Source: JBMNGG01 sp050949705 (GTDB lineage Bacteria; Bacillota; Thermosediminibacteria; Thermosediminibacterales; Tepidanaerobacteraceae). Taken from it: a stretch of 13,281 nucleotides of DNA. The translations under genes were made by a program, and so were the position numbers. Positions 1 to 6,119 of the stretch are shown here, one piece after another. The stretch is from contig JBMNGG010000009.1 of assembly GCA_050949705.1 (NCBI GenBank), positions 1-13,281 on the forward strand, written 5' to 3'. Position 1 is the first letter of the stretch; each line of letters starts with the position of its first letter. The notes under the pieces were generated by a model. The model ran no database searches and was not told where the DNA came from. It saw nothing but the letters and a program-made list of their open reading frames with translations.

Positions 1-108
1 TACAGGACTAGGCTAAAAATATTTGTATTGCTTTAGGGAAGATGTCATTATCTTCACCGGAATAACTTGAATAACAAAATCAACTATTAATGGTTAAGTG
101 GAGGAAAT
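1..108 (+). promoter_or_regulatory. Upstream region of the GH18 gene
   Basis: No gene is visible here. A weak sigma-A-like pair could be read as TTGTAT (23-28), 17 bases, CATTAT (46-51). A perfect inverted repeat GAAGAT/ATCTTC (38-43 and 50-55) overlaps the putative -10. It is not followed by a T-run, so it is not an obvious terminator. GGAGG at 100-104 is the ribosome site of the GH18 gene. The promoter call is weak. Confidence 0.25.
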
Positions 109-1797
109 ATGAAACTACAATCTACAACCAAGACAAATACTTTTCCTGTTATTATATTTTTATTTATAGTGTTAATCTCTTGCTTTATTTTTTTTACATA
201 TTTTTATATGGTTTCACCCCTTCCTGAAGATATACCGGCTTTGATTATAGAAAACACGGTTTTGTTAGATGAAACACCATTTATAATCGAGCACGATCAT
301 GTTTTGCTATCATATAATATAATTAAAGAATATTTAGATCCGTATATATTCTGGGATGCAGCCGAAGACATTATAACGATAACTACATATAATAAGACGG
401 TTAAACTTTCCACAGAGAGTTTAACCGCAATGATTAACGCAAAGCCTGTTGAAATATCATTCCCAGTAAAAACAGTTATTACCCAACCATACATACCTAT
501 TAGACTTGTGGAAGATTTATATGATATTAAAGTAGAAATAATACCGGAAGAAAATCGGGTGATTATTGATAAAAACCTTTCCTTACGAAAGATTGGTAAA
601 TTAACAACAGAACACTCTATAATAAGGCTTTCACCTACACTGTTTTCTCCGGGTGTAGCAAGATTAGATAAATATGATGAGCTTTACGTCTATTCTAATG
701 AAAATGGTTGGTTTCAGGTCAGAACTAAAGACGGTCTTATCGGTTACATTCCAGAAAAGAATCTGGAGGTAGTAGAAGTGATAGAGACACCGGAAAAAAA
801 ACCTAGCAATATGCGTCAAAACCCCGGTCGAGGTAAGCTTAATATGGTTTGGGACTATATTCATAGAGTTACACCTGATATGAGTGGTCAAATCCCACCT
901 CGAGGTCTTGATATAATTTCGCCTACCTGGTTTTCTATTGTAAACGGTCAAGGTGAAATAGAAAGTAAAGCAGATATATCCTATATAGAATGGGCTCATG
1001 AAAATAACCTAGCTGTTTGGGCTTTGATAAAGAATAACTTTGATCCGGATATAACCCATGAATTTTTGTCAAGCTCTGAAACACGAGATAAAATAATCAG
1101 ACAGATTTTAATGTATGCGGAACTATTCCGTCTAGACGGCATAAACCTAGATTTTGAAAATGTATACTATGAAGATAAAGATATGTTGGTCCAATTTGTA
1201 AGAGAGCTTACACCTATACTACGGGAAGCAGGTATATTAGTTTCCATGGACGTAACAGCGAAATCTTCAAGCCTCAACTGGTCTTTGTGTTACGATCGAA
1301 AGGAACTGGGAAAGGTTGTAGATTATATAATGTTAATGGCCTATGATGAGCACTGGGCAACAAGTCCTGTTAGCGGCTCTGTGGCATCAATAGGGTGGGT
1401 TGAAAACAGTATTGTAACGCTTTTAGAAGATGTGCCACCACAAAAAGTTATACTAGGTTTACCTTTTTATACCCGGGAATGGGAAGAAACCCCCAATGAA
1501 AATGGTGATTATATTGTAACATCACGGGCACTTTCCATGGCTCAGGTAAAACAAATCTTAGAAACAAATAAAGCCCAACCCATATGGGATGAAAAAACCG
1601 GTCAAAATTTCGCCTTTTACAAAAAAGGAGATTCAATCTTTAAGATATGGCTAGAGGATGAACAGTCAATTAAACTTAAAGCTGAACTTGTAAAAAAATA
1701 CAATCTTGCAGGTACTGCTGCATGGCGAAAAGGGTTTGAGGAACCAGAAATTTGGGATGTGTTATTTAACACATTAAAAGTTCCTCCAAAAATTTAA
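109..1797 (+). CDS. Membrane-anchored GH18 glycosidase with stalk and SH3 domains
   Basis: A predicted cell-envelope glycosidase, 562 residues. Residues about 13-33 form one hydrophobic helix with no clear signal-peptidase site, so the protein is probably anchored in the membrane with its bulk outside. Residues about 43-155 resemble the copper-amine-oxidase-N-like stalk domain seen in clostridial surface proteins. Residues about 165-225 resemble a bacterial SH3 domain, which usually binds the cell wall. The rest is a GH18 barrel. The catalytic signature DGINLDFE is at 343-350, with E350 the expected proton donor, followed by typical GH18 motifs MLMAYDEHW, GLPFYTREW and a C-terminal AAW. Related sporeformer proteins (YdhD/SleL type) act as N-acetylglucosaminidases on peptidoglycan, so that is more likely than chitin breakdown. 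GGAGG precedes the ATG by four bases. It is the only + strand gene, and its stop codon touches that of the convergent gene. Substrate is inferred. Confidence 0.88.
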   Translation: MKLQSTTKTNTFPVIIFLFIVLISCFIFFTYFYMVSPLPEDIPALIIENTVLLDETPFIIEHDHVLLSYNIIKEYLDPYIFWDAAEDIITITTYNKTVKLSTESLTAMINAKPVEISFPVKTVITQPYIPIRLVEDLYDIKVEIIPEENRVIIDKNLSLRKIGKLTTEHSIIRLSPTLFSPGVARLDKYDELYVYSNENGWFQVRTKDGLIGYIPEKNLEVVEVIETPEKKPSNMRQNPGRGKLNMVWDYIHRVTPDMSGQIPPRGLDIISPTWFSIVNGQGEIESKADISYIEWAHENNLAVWALIKNNFDPDITHEFLSSSETRDKIIRQILMYAELFRLDGINLDFENVYYEDKDMLVQFVRELTPILREAGILVSMDVTAKSSSLNWSLCYDRKELGKVVDYIMLMAYDEHWATSPVSGSVASIGWVENSIVTLLEDVPPQKVILGLPFYTREWEETPNENGDYIVTSRALSMAQVKQILETNKAQPIWDEKTGQNFAFYKKGDSIFKIWLEDEQSIKLKAELVKKYNLAGTAAWRKGFEEPEIWDVLFNTLKVPPKI

Positions 1798-3390
1798 TCA
1801 GGATATATTTGGGCGAAACATAACTACCTTGTTGCGCCCTCTTTGTTTTGCTCCAACTAACATGGCTTTGTCAGCCTTATTAACCAAATCGTCAACAGTA
1901 AGAGCATCATGGGGGTATGAAGCAATACCTGCACTTATGGTAATATATATTTTTTCTTCGCCACAAGTAGCAAAAACTGTTTTTTGAACTACCCTGCGAA
2001 TTCGGTCTGCAATTTCCCTTGCTTCTATTGATGAAATGCCAGGCAGTATTATTGCAAATTCCTCTCCCCCATATCGACCTACTGTATCTCTATCCCTGAC
2101 GTTATTTCTTAATACTTTAGCTAAATGTTGCAATACCGAATCTCCTACTACATGACCATACATATCATTATAAGTTTTGAAATGATCTACATCTAGGATT
2201 ATTAGGCTAAAAACTCCTCCTGTGTTATTAACCTTTTGTAATTGATACTCTAATTCAGTATAAATATAGGCGTGGTTATAAAGCCCCGTCAGCCCGTCTG
2301 TAACAGCCATTTGAGTAGTTTTATCAAAAAGCTTGGCATTGTTTAGGGCTACAGCGGCTTGATTAGCTAATATACTCATTAAAGTTAAGTGCTTAGATGT
2401 ATAAATATTATTTTTCTTACTAGTTAACGCAATGCGACCGATTATCTCACGGTTAGCAATGAGTGGTACAGTTATTAAGGATTTTGTGTTCTTTGGGTAA
2501 TATGATAAAGATTTTAATACATCCTTCTTGTCACAATTATTGATTATACCTGTTTGATTATCTGGTTCTAATTTAACATTTTTAAAGTCTTCCTTGTTAA
2601 AACCTTCATAGATAGCAGGTACTAAATAGCCATTCTGATAGACATACAAACAAGCCGTATCCCAGGGAGCAATATTTTGCACAGAGTTTAACACAATATC
2701 CATTACTTTTTCCTGATCAAGAGTCGAAGTAATTGTAGCAGCAACATCATAAAGGGCAGCTAGTTCTCTATTTGTTCCTACTATTCTGTGATACATGACA
2801 TACATATATACAACCATTGTGTATATGCCAATGATAAATAACATTTGAACAAAGCCATAACTGTTGTGAATACTCACTATAGATATTCCTGCAGGAATTG
2901 ATACTAGATGTGCTTTTATTTCAAGTAACATTTGTTTGGTAACTTGTTTAAACCATGGCTTTCCGGTTTCTAAATATTTATACATATTTAAGAATACATT
3001 ATTAATAAAGAAATATATAAATATAGCAGCACCTTGCGCTATTATTTCAAAAATCGGATGGTTCATTGACAAGTTTTCTCCCACAACAAAATAAACACCT
3101 AACGCTAAAAAATAGCTTACCAAATGGTGCCCTACTTTAAATAGTATCTTATTTTCCATCTCGTAATTCATATTCAAATATAGCTGGCTAAAAAAAGTGC
3201 TTAGAGCTTTCATTAATGCTGCAGGTATAATGCCGCAAATAAAGATCGAAGAATAGACAAAGCCGAATTCCATGCTTAAATAGCCATTACCTGTCGGAAT
3301 GGTATGAATTTCGGATATTGTCATCATTAGTAGGAATATTATGTATTTTAAAGACATAATACTCTGATGGTAAACCATATAGACCAACAA
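1798..3390 (-). CDS. Membrane GAF-GGDEF diguanylate cyclase, N-terminus probably frameshifted
   Basis: Predicted to make cyclic di-GMP from two GTP at the membrane. Numbering is from the TTG at 3390 (530 residues). Residues about 14-200 hold several hydrophobic helices (a MASE-like sensory region), about 210-355 a GAF domain, and about 363-525 a GGDEF domain. The active-site motif is GGEEF at 441-445. RDRD at 432-435, five residues upstream, matches the RxxD inhibitory site that binds c-di-GMP, so the enzyme looks active and feedback-controlled. The start is doubtful. The frame opens directly after a TAA, and TTG 3390, ATG 3378 and ATG 3357 all lack a convincing ribosome site. A missing first helix lies in another frame just upstream (see the entry at 3287-3454), so the real gene probably begins at 3454 and is interrupted by one extra base. 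The last gene of the - strand run; no terminator separates it from the GH18 gene. Confidence 0.85.
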   Translation of the reverse strand: MLVYMVYHQSIMSLKYIIFLLMMTISEIHTIPTGNGYLSMEFGFVYSSIFICGIIPAALMKALSTFFSQLYLNMNYEMENKILFKVGHHLVSYFLALGVYFVVGENLSMNHPIFEIIAQGAAIFIYFFINNVFLNMYKYLETGKPWFKQVTKQMLLEIKAHLVSIPAGISIVSIHNSYGFVQMLFIIGIYTMVVYMYVMYHRIVGTNRELAALYDVAATITSTLDQEKVMDIVLNSVQNIAPWDTACLYVYQNGYLVPAIYEGFNKEDFKNVKLEPDNQTGIINNCDKKDVLKSLSYYPKNTKSLITVPLIANREIIGRIALTSKKNNIYTSKHLTLMSILANQAAVALNNAKLFDKTTQMAVTDGLTGLYNHAYIYTELEYQLQKVNNTGGVFSLIILDVDHFKTYNDMYGHVVGDSVLQHLAKVLRNNVRDRDTVGRYGGEEFAIILPGISSIEAREIADRIRRVVQKTVFATCGEEKIYITISAGIASYPHDALTVDDLVNKADKAMLVGAKQRGRNKVVMFRPNIS

Positions 3391-3454
3391 TTACAAACAA
3401 AAGCCCTAGTCCCATAAGCCCTGTAAACCTTGTATATCTTTTACATGACACCAT
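3287..3454 (-). pseudogene. Displaced N-terminal segment of the diguanylate cyclase
   Basis: The frame starting at ATG 3454 gives MVSCKRYTRFTGLMGLGLL followed by FVIVGLYGL. This is a short basic N-terminus and a transmembrane helix, as expected for the first helix of a MASE-type sensor. After that it continues as a polar, unconvincing tail in the wrong frame until a stop at 3287. The main cyclase frame picks up the second helix (SLKYIIFLLMMTI). Joining them requires skipping one base somewhere between 3390 and about 3357. GGGGG at 3464-3468, nine bases upstream, can serve as ribosome site, whereas the cyclase frame has none. I read this as the true 5' end of the same gene, broken by an indel or a sequencing error, rather than a separate protein. 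Confidence 0.6.
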
Positions 3455-3460
3455 TCTTAT

Positions 3461-3574
3461 AAGCCCCCACGTGTCATCTTGAGTATATATTCTACACAAG
3501 ATACCCTTTTCCCTTTAATTCCAAAAAAAAAGACCCTAACTTTCAGGGTCTTACCACGAAAGAAAGGGGGGCTT
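3461..3574 (-). promoter_or_regulatory. Possible leader structure masking the cyclase ribosome site
   Basis: On the - strand, AAGCCCCC (3574-3567) is a perfect 8-base complement of GGGGGCTT (3468-3461), which contains the likely Shine-Dalgarno GGGGG of the diguanylate cyclase (start ATG 3454). The two arms are 98 bases apart and enclose the terminator hairpin at 3523-3552. The pairing is GC-rich in an otherwise AT-rich leader. Whether it forms is inference. Confidence 0.35.
3523..3552 (-). terminator. Rho-independent terminator after the degS-degU unit
   Basis: On the - strand AAGACCCT (3552-3545) pairs with AGGGTCTT (3537-3530) around a seven-base loop and is followed by a run of eight T (3530-3523). 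It lies about 175 bases after the stop of the small membrane gene and about 70 bases before the likely cyclase start. It could end the degS-degU transcript or act as an attenuator in the cyclase leader. Confidence 0.85.
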
Positions 3575-3656
3575 AAAAAGAACTAAGGGGTAAATCATTA
3601 AGAAGAAATAGGGCTTTACATAATTAATTATATGATATTTTAGAAAATCACGATAT

Positions 3657-3691
3657 ATCTCGGTTGTCCTATTTTTGTAGGATTTTAGACC
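3657..3691 (-). repeat. Overlapping TAGG/CCTA hairpin motifs
   Basis: On the - strand this segment carries TAGG, then CCTA, then TAGG. The central CCTA can pair with the first copy (eight-base loop) or, as TCCTA, with TAGGA of the last copy (six-base loop). The two hairpins exclude each other. It lies in the 272-base gap between the small membrane gene and the cyclase. No known riboswitch class, including c-di-GMP-I, is recognisable. Confidence 0.3.
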
Positions 3692-3726
3692 TATTACGAC
3701 ATTGAAATTTATTTATAAAAATTTTG

Positions 3727-4122
3727 TCAAACATGTCTATGGCTTAATTGTGATCCATCTATAATTAATATTGCCGGTGATTTTTTACATCTAAAAACTT
3801 CCTGAATACATTGTTCAAAGGGGATATCTTGTAAAAAAATAAGTCTTAACCCAGGAAAAAGCAGTGAAACTTTTTCTAAAACTCTTTTAGTTTGATCATC
3901 GGAGTGACAATCTACAACCCATAGCTCCTTTGAATGAGTCATTCTTCCATAAAAATCCCTTACTATGCCTTCTATTTCATCTTGAGCATCTTTTACAAGT
4001 ATGACGATTTCAGGACTTATTTCATCAGCATTATTTGACAACATAATTCTACGATAAAAGTATGTAAAAATAATGATAGCTATTATAGTGATAAATGTTA
4101 TATATATATGAATTCCTTCCAT
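3727..4122 (-). CDS. Small membrane protein with a truncated GT-A-like segment, function unknown
   Basis: The product is 131 residues. Residues about 7-25 form one transmembrane helix followed by basic residues (YRR), so the N-terminus should lie outside and the rest in the cytoplasm. The soluble part starts PEIVILVKDAQDEIEG and continues to ELWVVDCHSDDQTKRVLEKV. This follows the layout of the first half of a family 2 glycosyltransferase fold, where VVDDGSTDGT is usual. The protein stops after about 100 soluble residues, with no room for the acceptor half and no clear DXD metal motif, so catalysis is doubtful. The start is the ATG at 4122, with GAGGGGG six bases upstream, rather than the GTG at 4137 that lies inside that ribosome site. 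It follows degU by 66 bases and probably shares its transcript. A link to the two-component system is inferred from position only. Confidence 0.7.
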   Translation of the reverse strand: MEGIHIYITFITIIAIIIFTYFYRRIMLSNNADEISPEIVILVKDAQDEIEGIVRDFYGRMTHSKELWVVDCHSDDQTKRVLEKVSLLFPGLRLIFLQDIPFEQCIQEVFRCKKSPAILIIDGSQLSHRHV

Positions 4123-4182
4123 CCGTATCCCCCTCACAGTAATAACACGGCTTAGAAATATTCTATTCGAGGAAATACGGAT
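4121..4182 (-). promoter_or_regulatory. Possible hairpin sequestering ribosome site and start of the small membrane gene
   Basis: On the - strand ATCCGTAT (4182-4175) is the exact complement of ATACGGAT (4128-4121), and CCTC (4172-4169) complements GAGG (4135-4132), with TT opposite GGG between them. The loop is 33 bases. The 3' arm contains the Shine-Dalgarno GAGGGGG and the first two bases of the start codon. The 5' arm begins seven bases after the degU stop. This would suit translational coupling or translational control. Folding is not tested. Confidence 0.45.
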
Positions 4183-4188
4183 TTGTGA

Positions 4189-4836
4189 TTAAACCAGCTT
4201 GTTTCTTATGGCATAAACGGCTACCTGAGTTCGATCCATCAAATCGAGTTTTCGTAGTATGCTACTTACATGGTTCTTTACTGTTTTTTCACTGATACCT
4301 AGTTTATAGGAAATTTCTCCATTACTCATTCCTTCAGCTATGTATGCTAATACTTCCTTTTCCCTGGCTGTGAGGTGTTTTTTTCCACCATTTCTAGCTA
4401 TAGGCTTTGTCAAGCGATTATATTCAGCTACTAAAGCCCTTGTTAAATTTGGTTGTATGTAGGTTTCACCTTGACTCGCACTTCTCACTGCTTGCACAAG
4501 ACCTTGTGGTTCTATGTCCTTTAAAATATATCCCGCTATCCCAAGTTTTATCAATTCTAAGAGATATTCTCTATCATCATAGACCGTTAGGATGACTATT
4601 CTAACATCAACACCCTTGTTCTTAAGAACTTCCGTTACTTCAATCCCGTTTAGCCTTGGCATATTTATATCAAGGAGAAGCACCTGGGGTTTCTTTTTTA
4701 TTACCTCATCGATTGCTTCTTCTCCGTCTGAAGCTTCACCAATTACCTCTATATCCTCTTCCATCTCTAAAATTTTCTTAAGTCCTTTTCGCATTAGGAC
4801 ATGGTCATCAGCCAGTACTACCTTTACTTTCCCCAA
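4189..4836 (-). CDS. degU: DegU-family LuxR-type response regulator
   Basis: A NarL/FixJ-type response regulator of 215 residues that should be phosphorylated by the adjacent kinase and bind DNA as a dimer. Numbered from the TTG start, the receiver domain covers about 4-120, with acidic pair D10-D11, phospho-acceptor D56 (LLLDINMP), T84 and K106. The C-terminal LuxR helix-turn-helix runs from about 150 to 212 and begins LTAREKEVLAYIAEG, with recognition region EKTVKNHVSSIL. An in-frame ATG exists at 4863, but it overlaps the kinase gene and places AAGGAGG inside the coding region. That AAGGAGG sits eight bases before TTG 4836, giving an N-terminus GKVKVVLADDH typical of the family, so the TTG is preferred. 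With this start it follows the kinase stop by 16 bases. Targets cannot be deduced; the nearby GH18, c-di-GMP and envelope genes are candidates only. Confidence 0.93.
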   Translation of the reverse strand: MGKVKVVLADDHVLMRKGLKKILEMEEDIEVIGEASDGEEAIDEVIKKKPQVLLLDINMPRLNGIEVTEVLKNKGVDVRIVILTVYDDREYLLELIKLGIAGYILKDIEPQGLVQAVRSASQGETYIQPNLTRALVAEYNRLTKPIARNGGKKHLTAREKEVLAYIAEGMSNGEISYKLGISEKTVKNHVSSILRKLDLMDRTQVAVYAIRNKLV

Positions 4837-4844
4837 AACCAGAT

Positions 4845-4851
4845 CCTCCTT
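4845..4851 (-). promoter_or_regulatory. Shine-Dalgarno AAGGAGG setting the degU start
   Basis: A perfect AAGGAGG on the - strand, eight bases upstream of TTG 4836. It argues for the TTG start and against the upstream ATG at 4863, for which it would lie inside the coding sequence. Confidence 0.75.
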
Positions 4852-4852
4852 T

Positions 4853-6001
4853 TTATATTCCATTAAAGGGAATGCTAACGAATATCTTTGTACCTTGACC
4901 AGTTGTTGATTCTATGGTAAATTTCCCCTTAATTAGAGTCACTCTTTCTTTCATAGTCATTAGACCATAATGTTGTTTGTTTCTACCATCTTTGGTTGAT
5001 ATATCAAACCCAACACCATCATCGGTAATGACCAAGTTAACCTTATCGTCACCAAACTCCAGCTTTATAACAGCACTTTTTGCCTTTGAATGTTTCTTAA
5101 TATTTGTAAGAGCTTCTTGGATTACTCTAAATAATGATACTTCTATATCGGAACTAAGTCTTGTTTGATTACCGAATAATCTGAGCTCTGTCTTTATGCC
5201 CGTATTCTCTTGAAACTCATCGCAATATCTTTTTGTTACTGCACTAAGTCCAAGGTCATCCAAAGATGAAGGTCTAAGATCAAAAATTATTTTTCTCAAT
5301 TCTTTCAAAGATGACCTAACTATATCCTTAAGCAATTTTAGTTCCCTTTTGGATTCGTTTAAATCTTTTTCTAATAGTTTTTCACATATCTCTGTCTGTA
5401 TAATAATATTTGCTAATGTCTGGGTTGGACCATCATGGATTTCCCTTGCTACACGATGCCTTTCTTCCTCTTGTGCTTTTATGATTCGAGCAGCTAGATT
5501 ACGTTCTTGATTTATATCTAGTAGATGGTCAGATACATTTTCTAAATTACCCTTGAGAAATCCTAATGCAATTCCTAATTGCATCATAAGGTGTTCAGAC
5601 TGCTTTAGTATGTTTAACATAGCTCTAAGGTTACGCTCTAAATCATCACGTTTTTCTCTAAGCTGAATTTCTTTTTGTCGTTGCAAAGAAAGTTTTATTT
5701 GTATATTGTTTACTTCTTCATAAGCATTTTTTATATCCTCTTCCGAATACTTTTCAAAATCCCGGCTCACTATCATAAGCTTAGTCTTTGCTGCTTTTTC
5801 TAATCTCACAAGTTCATCCACTTGTGCTATTGTTAGTTTTACTTGATTTTTAAGAATCTGCAGCTCTTTCTCGATACGTTCACATTCCTGCTTGGAATGC
5901 TCGAATATGTTATATATCTCTTTTTGGCCCTTTTCAACTGCATCGATAGTAGAATTTATAACCTTATCTAGATAATCTATATCAAATAGGGATTGATTCA
6001 T
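4853..6001 (-). CDS. degS: DegS-like cytoplasmic sensor histidine kinase
   Basis: A histidine kinase of the HisKA_3 class, partner of the adjacent response regulator. The 382-residue product has no transmembrane helix. Residues about 1-175 are predicted coiled coil and charged helices, like the DegS sensing region. Phospho-acceptor H189 lies in VAREIHDGPTQ, followed by the dimerisation helices and the conserved FDLRPSSLDDLGL. The HATPase_c domain is complete: N box QEALTNIKKHSKA, G1 box DDGVGFD, G2 region YGLMTMKERV, and a final GTKIFVSIP. The start is ATG 6001 with GTGGGGG six bases upstream. An in-frame ATG at 6037 has no ribosome site and would overlap the putative promoter. The signal is unknown; being cytoplasmic, it should read an internal cue or a partner protein. 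It lies about 100 bases after metK, with a possible promoter of its own. Confidence 0.93.
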   Translation of the reverse strand: MNQSLFDIDYLDKVINSTIDAVEKGQKEIYNIFEHSKQECERIEKELQILKNQVKLTIAQVDELVRLEKAAKTKLMIVSRDFEKYSEEDIKNAYEEVNNIQIKLSLQRQKEIQLREKRDDLERNLRAMLNILKQSEHLMMQLGIALGFLKGNLENVSDHLLDINQERNLAARIIKAQEEERHRVAREIHDGPTQTLANIIIQTEICEKLLEKDLNESKRELKLLKDIVRSSLKELRKIIFDLRPSSLDDLGLSAVTKRYCDEFQENTGIKTELRLFGNQTRLSSDIEVSLFRVIQEALTNIKKHSKAKSAVIKLEFGDDKVNLVITDDGVGFDISTKDGRNKQHYGLMTMKERVTLIKGKFTIESTTGQGTKIFVSIPFNGI

Positions 6002-6029
6002 TAGATACCCCCACTTAAAGTTTATCAAT

Positions 6030-6057
6030 ATTGTCATATATTCTATATAATTGTCAA
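6030..6057 (-). promoter_or_regulatory. Candidate sigma-A promoter for degS-degU
   Basis: A consensus -35 TTGACA (6057-6052), 16 bases, then GACAAT (6035-6030), which matches the -10 consensus at four of six positions. This would give a short leader of about 20 bases ending in the degS ribosome site. The -10 is weak, so the call is tentative. Confidence 0.4.
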
Positions 6058-6096
6058 AAATTCCTTCTTTTTCAAATAATATAGATGTAACAAAGT

Positions 6097-6119
6097 AAGC
6101 AGCCTACTTGAGGCTGCTT
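6097..6119. terminator. Hairpin overlapping the metK stop codon
   Basis: AAGCAGCC (6097-6104) pairs with GGCTGCTT (6112-6119) around a seven-base loop. On the - strand the last metK codons form the stem and the TAG stop lies in the loop region. The following T-rich stretch (ACTTTGTT) is poor in that direction. The opposite strand has a better tail (GCTTGTTTTTT) but no gene running into it. It is probably the metK terminator, perhaps leaky into degS. Confidence 0.55.

Noticed and set aside
664..999. Open frame of 111 codons on the - strand inside the GH18 gene
   Set aside because: It is a shadow of a well-supported coding region; composition is random and it has no ribosome site.
3455..3726. 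c-di-GMP riboswitch in the leader of the cyclase gene
   Set aside because: The conserved GEMM core and tetraloop-receptor elements are not recognisable, though other hairpins are present.
4189..4863. ATG 4863 as the degU start
   Set aside because: It overlaps degS, has no ribosome site, and leaves a perfect AAGGAGG inside the gene; TTG 4836 fits better.
4592..4909. Open frame of 105 codons on the + strand opposite degU and degS
   Set aside because: It is antisense to well-supported genes, is Ser/Thr-rich as expected of a mirrored frame, and has no ribosome site.
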